Positions 51,601 to 60,600 of a stretch of DNA of 64,000 nucleotides are shown here, one piece after another. Location of the stretch: positions 23,316,342 through 23,380,341 of the forward strand of contig OX637335.1 of NCBI GenBank assembly GCA_951799405.1, in the 5' to 3' direction. Both the position numbers and the translations under genes were made by a program. Numbering within the stretch: position 1 is the stretch's first letter; each line of letters starts with the position of its first letter. The notes beneath the pieces were generated by a model. It did not search any database. It worked only from the letters and a program-made list of their open reading frames with translations, and had not been told where the DNA came from. This DNA is from Agapetus fuscipes (taxonomy: Eukaryota > Arthropoda > Insecta > Trichoptera > Glossosomatidae).

Positions 51601-54600
51601 AACAACATTGTGAAACGAAAGCTGTTAACTAGAATTAACTAGTTAACTAGAATTAACTAGTTAACTAGAATTAACTAGTTAACTTGTTGTCGGTCATGCT
51701 AAATGCAGTACGTAGTGCTATAGTGTATTTTCAAACTACCTACTTAATTTTGTATTGAAGCTATGGCACTCAGTTGTGACTTTAGCCTGGTTAATTAAGT
51801 TACATCACATTTTTCTGCAATATTCCATTGTTCCGCTTTTTCTTGATCAAGAATTCATATAGTTTTGTTCTTTGTTGTCACAGTTGAGTAACGTTTGATG
51901 TGATGATTGTAGAAGGCAAACCGACGGGAGGCAACAGTGTAGTGGACGATGCTGATGATTGGCTGGACTCCACCACAGAGGCTGACGACCACTGGAAGGA
52001 GCAGTTGGATCTTGCTCAGGCTGAGATGGACGAGGTAATTTCATAACATAAACCTTTAAACAAATAAATATCTGTGCCTCCTGTGAAAAGTGATAAAACT
52101 CAAAAATCATCATTTTACAGGAGAGCAAAAACAAGATTTAAAAAATTCTAATTCATGAACTAAGTGGGCTAGGTTACACATAAGTACCTTATTTTGTAGA
52201 TAAAAACATTCACTTTCACTGTGCATTCTAATTTTTATGGTTACTATTATAGTTTACAAATAATTTATTAAACTCTGTCAGTTGTACCTTTTTTTTGCCT
52301 GTACTTGTATCATTTATTACGTGATAAATGATACAAGTCGAGTTATATTATATTGCACCTATAAGTTGTCTTTGAGTAAAGTGATACACAAAAAGCTTAA
52401 TATTTTTTAAATTTAATAACTCATAAGATAATGGTCCAGGCAGAATGTTGCTCAAACTAATTATAAAAATACTACCCCAAAGACACAATTGTTGTACTTA
52501 AAATAGTAGTATTTTCATAATTTACCTGAATCGTATAACTTGGCTAAAATTCCAGTCAAAAATTGGTGTAAAGTGATATAAGTCGAGATGTATCAATATT
52601 CACGATAGATTTGTAAAAAACAATGTGTGGATCAATTACTAAAAGGGATACAACTTGACTTATATCACTTTTCACGTTTTTTTGCCTAAATCCTGCCAGT
52701 TATATTTCCTAAACTATAGCAGATAGAAGAATGTGAGTAAGACCAAAAAATCGCTAATTTTTTTCTGATTATTTCTATGTAAAAATCTCAAAAAGGGTAT
52801 AACTCGAGTTGTATCACTTTTCACAGGAGGCACAGATATATTGTTATTTATTGTTTACTAGTTGTTCCCTGCCACCCCTTGTGGTAGCTCGTCTGGTTTC
52901 TGTTGTTGTATCATCCCGCCATTCTGCTAGGGGTAGACAGTATTTCCGCAGATGTGTGTCCAGTGTGGTGTGTCCTTGCACACTTCTTTTAAGTCTAAAA
53001 ATTCCCCTGTCATAAGGTGAAAATAGCTTTAGTTCATTACTGCTCTCATTTCCTTATTGCTCCATTTTTTGTATACACAAGAGTAAGTTTACATGTAAAA
53101 AATTACTCATGTAAGTTTCATCGCAATCTGTTCAGTAGTTTAGGAGTCCATACAGGACAAACATACATACATCCATTTGATTTTATATATAAGAAGAAGA
53201 TACATAGATTAGAAGATGTATTTGTTAAGTTTATGAAACATTTATTTAAATTTAGTAATCTTGATTGTCCGGTCGATAGCTCAGTTGGTAGAGTGCTTGC
53301 ATTCCATGCCGTGAGCTCGGGTTCGAATCCCACCGGGGGTGTCAGAAATGATTTACCGTTTCGGTGTTTATTTCAAACCCCAAAAAATACCGGCAAGGTT
53401 TACTCAGCCTTCACAAGAAATGAGTACCAGCCCCCTCGGGAGCTGGGAAACCCCCACTTCAACTGAAGTGGTTGGCGTAAGGCCGGCCCCCTTACCTGTA
53501 AAAATAAATAGGTTCAACTCGCCACATGCGACCCCTTCGGGGATAACGCGGCAAGAAGTTACACTGTATGTGTAGCTTAGCTGCGTTTTTTTTTTAGCTG
53601 CGTTGATTGCTAGCTCAATGGCTGATTGTGTACTTAGCATGCAAACATCTTTGACTTGAAACTGATTGACATTAGAAATATTATTCCACTTTTTTTCATG
53701 CCCGAATCTTATTATTCTCAAGGCTGACTCAGCCTTTACAAGAAACAGGGATTTACATACAATTTCAAGCGTTAGTAGGTAACAATATGTCATTTTACCG
53801 ATTACTAGAAGATCATATATTTATTTATTGTAAAAGACTGTTTTAATACGTAATTATGTACGAACCTTGCAGTTTCTAGATACGCAACTCAAAAAAAAAA
53901 CGCAACTAAGCTACACATATAGTGTAACTTCTTGCCGCGTTTTCCCCGAAGGGGTCGCATGTGGCGAGTTGAACCTATTTATTTTTACAGGTAAGGGGGT
54001 CGGCTTTACGCCAACCACTTCAGTTGAAGTGGAGGTTTCCCAGCTCTCGAGAGTGCTGGTACTCATTTCTTGTGAAGGCTGAGTAAACCTTGCCGGTATT
54101 TTATTTTGGGGTTTGAAATAAACACCGAAACGGGAAATCATTTCTGACATCCTCAGTGGGATTCGAACCCGAGCTTTCGGCATGGAATGCAAGCACTCTA
54201 CAACCTTAGCTATCGACCGAACTAGGTCTAGATCATCTGAAGTTAAAAGCAATTTTAGATTCGTTAGAATCAAATCTGCAATTTTGATTTTGTAATAAAT
54301 GAGGTATGGAAGTAACTATTTGTCTGTATTAAGATTTCACCACAGTAAGAAAATTCTCTATTGAGTGTTTAGCACGTTACTTGATGTCGTTCCTCCAGAA
54401 ATGCAATGTATGAAGATAAGTTTACACAAATTCATAAATGATATTGTTGAACTAACAATTACTTTTTTCGGGCTATGTAGCCGTGGTCTGGTTGATTTAT
54501 TCCGGACAGTTTCGCCCATTGCTCCGATGGGCATTATCAGCGATTGGCTAGTCGCTGTGATCTTCTTACAGGATCTGGTGTTCTGGGAGCAGTACTAGCC

Positions 54601-57600
54601 TTTGAATTAGTATTGTTGTTGAAATCAAAACTCCATTACTGTTTCTGCGCAAGGGCTCAGATGTGCTCGCAATCTGATTGGCCCGCAATAACGACAGCGG
54701 GTCAAAAGGGATTCCATTGATCTGTACCTGCGCAGGCGTGTTAAGTGTATTCTCATTGGTTGTAACGGTCCCGTCCATCTTGAAATCATAATTTGGCGGT
54801 CTTTTTGAACATCTGAATGATATTGTTTATTTAAATTAGTATTTTGTTTGTACAGGGGCTATTTGATTGATACCAAGAAATCCTATTAATTTGACCTGTA
54901 TGCAATTCCCCGCTCCAAAAATAACCTTCATACCTCCGGAAAGCTTAACTGACTGACTCCCCATCCTGTGTCTCTGCAATACTTAACAAAATACTATCAA
55001 AAACTTTATATGATAGTAGTCACCTGCATACTTCTTTACTTTTTATTTAAATAATTGAATAAGGAATACTTTTAATACCCATAGACATTATATCTAAATT
55101 AATTTTGAATTGTGTTTTACTTTTTAAAATAATGTGAGTTTTGAATGTGTGTTTTCTTTGAAATAAGCTCAAAATTGATATTTGGAGTGCGATAACACTG
55201 CTTGTTAGTCCTACCAATGAAAGGTTTGGTGAAACTGAAAGTTAATTGTTCAGAAATACTTTAAACTTTTTGTCGATAAGACTATACTTATTAACCAGCA
55301 ATAAATTACGTCTGTGAAAAAAAAACTTAGATATTGTTACTTGGTTTATAAGGAAGAAAAATCAACATGAATTTCATAAAAGTTTCTTTTTTCTTCAACT
55401 ATAATCTATTCAGTCATAATCGATGTAATCAGCATATGAAAAAGTGTCATCCAAAGACATCCAATCATTGCTTGATTATATTTTGAAAGGAAAAAAAAAA
55501 CAGATGTTTCTTTTCAAAATAAACAAATAAATTGTTCTTCTTTCCGACATGATGTTAAAACTTTGCACCCACAAAATAGCATCATGTCCCCAAGGATAAT
55601 AATTTACTTCTTTTTCTATAACAAAATATTGACAATGTACATAAACCAAAAATGATTTTTGCTTGAGCATGTGTTGTGACATTTACAAATTTACTGCATT
55701 TTAAATCAGTCTTTTGAAATATTAAAAAATCTTACTATGTACCTACGTACTTATGAATTATGATTATTAATGAATTATTTTCATTATTAAAAAAAGACAT
55801 GTGTTATGTATGTGAGCTTGGACATGCTATGGAGTCAGAATAAATATCAAATTTCTCTCAACGAGGGTGACGTTACAGGTCTAAGCGACTAGGGTTTAGC
55901 ATACAATAATGAAATATTAAGTCAGCTACCGGACTGTAGTCTAGTGACCGGTGTATCATATAATGGAGAACGCTACAGACTTGTAATCCAAAGGTCGTCA
56001 GTTTGATTCCTGGCGGAGCACAAAAGAAAAATCATTTAAATTAATAATGTACAAATAAACCACAAAGCTTTTCTTCACGAGTTGATTTATTTCCTCGAGC
56101 GCTTTTGATGTTATCAAGCCGTTGTCAAGAGAACAACCATTATTATCAATTTAAAATCAATCTTCACAATGTCAATACACAAACCCTTAAACTTTTAAAT
56201 ATCATTTTTCAAAATATACTCTTGGCTAGGCGAAACAATTCATGCCTTTATCAAAGTGCCGTTCACTTAAGATCCATCAAGCCTTACAGAAACTGGATCT
56301 TGCTTGTGTATTTGGCGCTTTCTATATGGATGAGTAAGCTCGCAGAGGGCTCTTCAGGTGTGATTCACACAAAAAGCGTGCACCAAAGAATTTATCCTAA
56401 TATTATTATTATTTGCTATTTACCTAGCAACCCGACCGTGTGACGTCTTCTATTTTTTCCGATTCCATTATGTATGTGAGTTTGGATATGCTATTAGTTG
56501 GTTTTAGATAACATGTGTGTTGTGTTTTGTGTGTGTTTGTTCCCGTCCCTCCCGTCCCTCAGCTACGGCCGGAGTCTGCCTTGAAGCTGTTCACTTCCTT
56601 GAGCGTCACCCGGCCTTCCTGCGTGCAGGCCAAGTGGGGACGAGCCAGAGCCCTGGAGACGCTCGCTGAGACTAAGAGAAGCAACCAGCTGCTGCAAGCT
56701 GCCGTGGACACTTATAAGCAAATACTCAACATGGACATTGATGATGGCATCTTCAAGACTGTTGCTGATAAGACTATCAATAGAATACGCTTCCAAGGTA
56801 ATCAGGGAAATCGGATTCTTTATTTAAATTTTTGTTTTTGTTTAGTTTTCACATAGTAATCTGTGGAGTTCCAAAGTAGATTTTTTTCACCAACAAACTT
56901 CATGGGTCTACATTCTTAGCAACCAATAACAAAAAAATCCATGGCACCATGACCATGTGAGTTCACATTTTTTTGTCTATGTGATTTCTGCAAACTCCTC
57001 ATTATTTATTTTCATTCAAAATGGACACCCAAATTCTAATTTGACTCATGAAGACGCAATATGTAAATAATGAATTTTGTGAATTTGACAAAAGGCATCT
57101 AAATGTTCAATTTGTTTATCTCAAATAAAAAATGATGATATTTCATTCAATTTTAACCGGTCAATAGTTCAGTTGGTAGAAAGCTAACATTCCATGCTAG
57201 AGAGCTAGGGTTTGATCCCCACCGGGGTTGTCAGAAACGATTTTCTGTTTCGATAAGCGCGTAAACATACATGTCTGTGGGCGTAATTATGAATCTGTTA
57301 ATAAATTTTGATAACTTAGATTATATGCTTACTAGTCAAAATACTTTAGAAACCTAATAACATGTTTCTCATTCCTGCCTTACCTATTATTTTTGAGGTT
57401 TTTTTGTATATCGACTGCTCCAAGGAAGACAGCACTAAGTCAAAAAAGACAGTTTTGCAGGAAAGCCAATTGAATGCTATTTATTCCATGGAGTACAATG
57501 CAAAAACCATTTTTTACATTAATTTATTAACGAATTTAAAAGAGATAGAGACACGGCTGTCATCTTGGAATGAAGATAATGATTTGTTACCTTCAGAAAT

Positions 57601-60600
57601 GGAAATAAGTCAAAAACCTAAATTTCGGAGTTACTTCCTTCTTCCTTGGAGCAGTCGATATGTAATGAGACCATGTTATATTGTCAGGCAAACACCTGGA
57701 TGCTGTCCCCATACACAAGATGCTAATCCAGCGATATCCTGGAGAGCCCGCCTACAGAAACCAGCTGGCAATCACCTATCTGATGGTAAATAAGTAGGTA
57801 GTAAATCATATCACCTACTTCTGTATACTCCTCTATTCACTTCACTATCCACACATGTAATGTCACTTTATAATGCAACATTAGAAGCGAAGTGGCCTCA
57901 AGAGTTGAATGAAAAAAAGCCCTGATGAATGCACAGCACTGCCTTTTCAGAATTAGTGGCTCATCATCACAGCGCTTTTAGTCGCATCATATTTTCTTGA
58001 GCTTTGTGCATCCTTTGACTACGGAGTCGGCGGAGGAGAGACTGTGCCTGTGGAATTTTGAGCGACCTGAAAACTTTGTGCAGTCAAGCGAGAACCTCCC
58101 ACCAGGACAGTATCTCGAGTGGTCTGTATGGAGGGCACTAAACAGGCTGAGAATAGGTGTTGGCAGAGCTTGTTGTAACATGATGATCTGGGGAATTTTG
58201 CATCAGGATGACACCACGCTCTGCGAATGCGGAGCCCAAGAGTCCATGGATCATCTTCGGATCTGCCCGGCCTGCCCAACAAGCTGCTCACTGGCGGACC
58301 TAATGGAGGGTAATGATGGGGTGGTAGAGGAGGCCTAACAGTGGGCAAAAATAGTGTAGCGTCTGACTCAACGAAGAACATTTTGCAACAATTTTGTGTA
58401 GATACAAAATAATGATGGGGAAAAATCATTGCAAAAATAATTGTAATTTCTGATAAACAAAGCCTTTGTTGATGCTGGAGAGTTGCTTTCCAGGATCTGT
58501 TGCCATGGTCTGTGGGAGCTGGGGCTTCCAGACGTTTCGTCCATGTCTACGATGGGCTTCTTCAGCGTGAAAGTGAACTGAAGAAGACTATGTTACGTCC
58601 TATTATACCTAGCACCCTGGGTGATCGCCCAACCGCGCCCTACCCTAGCACCGGTACTGTCATTAGGCCTTAAAGATACCATAATTGTCTAGAATGATAG
58701 AGCCTTTGTTCTGGCAGTATATTGTGTTGTCAAGTCTTTCTCAATGTGGCTTTATCAATATGTCACATCTATTTTCTTCAAATTACTTTTATTCTTATTA
58801 ATTAATGATTACACATAGTACTTTCTAGATGTGATTTTTCATAGCAACATGTTTTTGTTTACATTGCAGAGTTGAGATGGCTCGCCAAGTATTGAAGGAG
58901 ACCTTGTCTCTGTGGCCTGACGACGGTGTTGCACTGGTCCACTATGGTTTCATCCTGAAGGCCACAGACAACAATAATGCCGAAGGAGCGGATTACATGC
59001 AGAGAGGCGTAGACACCAACGCTACAGGCACACAGGAAGGCAGGTTCTTCTTCCATCTGGGGGACGCTCTTGCTCGACTAGGACATCCAGACAAGGCTCA
59101 AAAGGTATTTACTTTTTTATTGATTGTACAGGCATTAACTTTGTAATCGTTCATCATTAAGGATAAAAGAAAAACAACTTTGTTTTCGATTACTATGAGT
59201 ATATATATTTTATACCATAACCGGTTTCACAAACATCCGCTTGCATCATCAGGTGGTTGAATTAATACTGACCACCTGATGATGCAAATGGATGTTTGCG
59301 AAACCAGTTGTGGTATAAAATATATTATATACTGTTAAAAATACTTTTTAACATGAGTTCAGAATATCATAGATTATTCCAGAACCGCAGAAGGTAGCCA
59401 CATTATGTACTTACATGTTTGTTATTTTAAAATAATTCGTTGAAAATGGTCAAACTTTCTTATCAGCATTGGCATACTAATGATTGTCAATAAAGAACAA
59501 ATTTGCTGACAATGTAGGTCAATACACTGTGGCCCAATGCATAGAAATTTCTGGATTTATAATTATTAATCAGCTTTGATATATTAATGATTGAATTTGC
59601 TGACAAAGTAGGTCAATACACTGTATTTGTTGCCCAATGCATAGAAATTTCTGGATTTATAATTATTAATCAGCTTTGATATATTAATGATTGAATTTGC
59701 TGACAAAGTAGGTCAATACACTGTATTTGTTGCGTAATGCATAGAAAATTCTGGATTATAATCTTTATAAGGAAAAAGTATGTACAACTTTGTAATATAA
59801 AAGGAGTAATGAATGACTCAATAAATCAGTAGCAGCTGACCATTGATCATCGGAGTTTTTATTCCCTTGAATCAGAGCTGGTGCTCCGGCACACAACTGG
59901 GCGAGTCTCGAGTAAGCCCTAGTTGGTGTCGTCAGAAACATATACTCATAGGTATTTACTTAATTACGCATTCAAATCTGTTCAGTTTCTTTTATTTACT
60001 TCCACAATGACTCTTTTAAATAAAGTAGGCAAAAGTATGTTATACAAAAATTGTGATGTACTTACTCCCAGATTTTTTTTGGAATTTTCCAACTTCTTTA
60101 TTCGTGAACTTGGAATGAATGTACCATTTCTCGGTGGAGAGATTTCACAAGGCTATAATAATAATCATAATCTAAGTGGCAAAGATATATTAATATTCAA
60201 AGCTCATATCAAATGTATGCCCACAAACAGATACGTGTAAGTTTGCGCTTACAAATGCTGAATGTGTACTTCCAAACTAAAACAAAACCTCAAATGAACA
60301 TACTCTATGCTCTCTAGAAATCCATAACAAGATAACTTTTCACTGGATCTCAGCAACCTGGTGATATGAAATTAGAATTTTTTGTTTATGAAAAATGGGT
60401 AGACTCCATTTTTAAGTTGGTTTGTTGTTTTTTTTATAAAATTTGTAGTAAAATCTAATCAACCTACTTTATGAAGTAACTAACTTCATACCAATCTATT
60501 ATTCAATATTTGAATTTAGAACATTATTCTGTAAGTTGCTGGTCTGTTTATTTCTTCTTTATGATTCAGTTCTGTCAATGTTTTGCAGCCAACTTCACAT

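Noticed and set aside
53267..53340. Candidate tRNA gene (also at 18160, 32330, 34520, 37420, 49880 and 57160)
   Set aside because: A and B boxes are present but each is followed by a shared SINE body, and the sequences recur as dispersed repeats.
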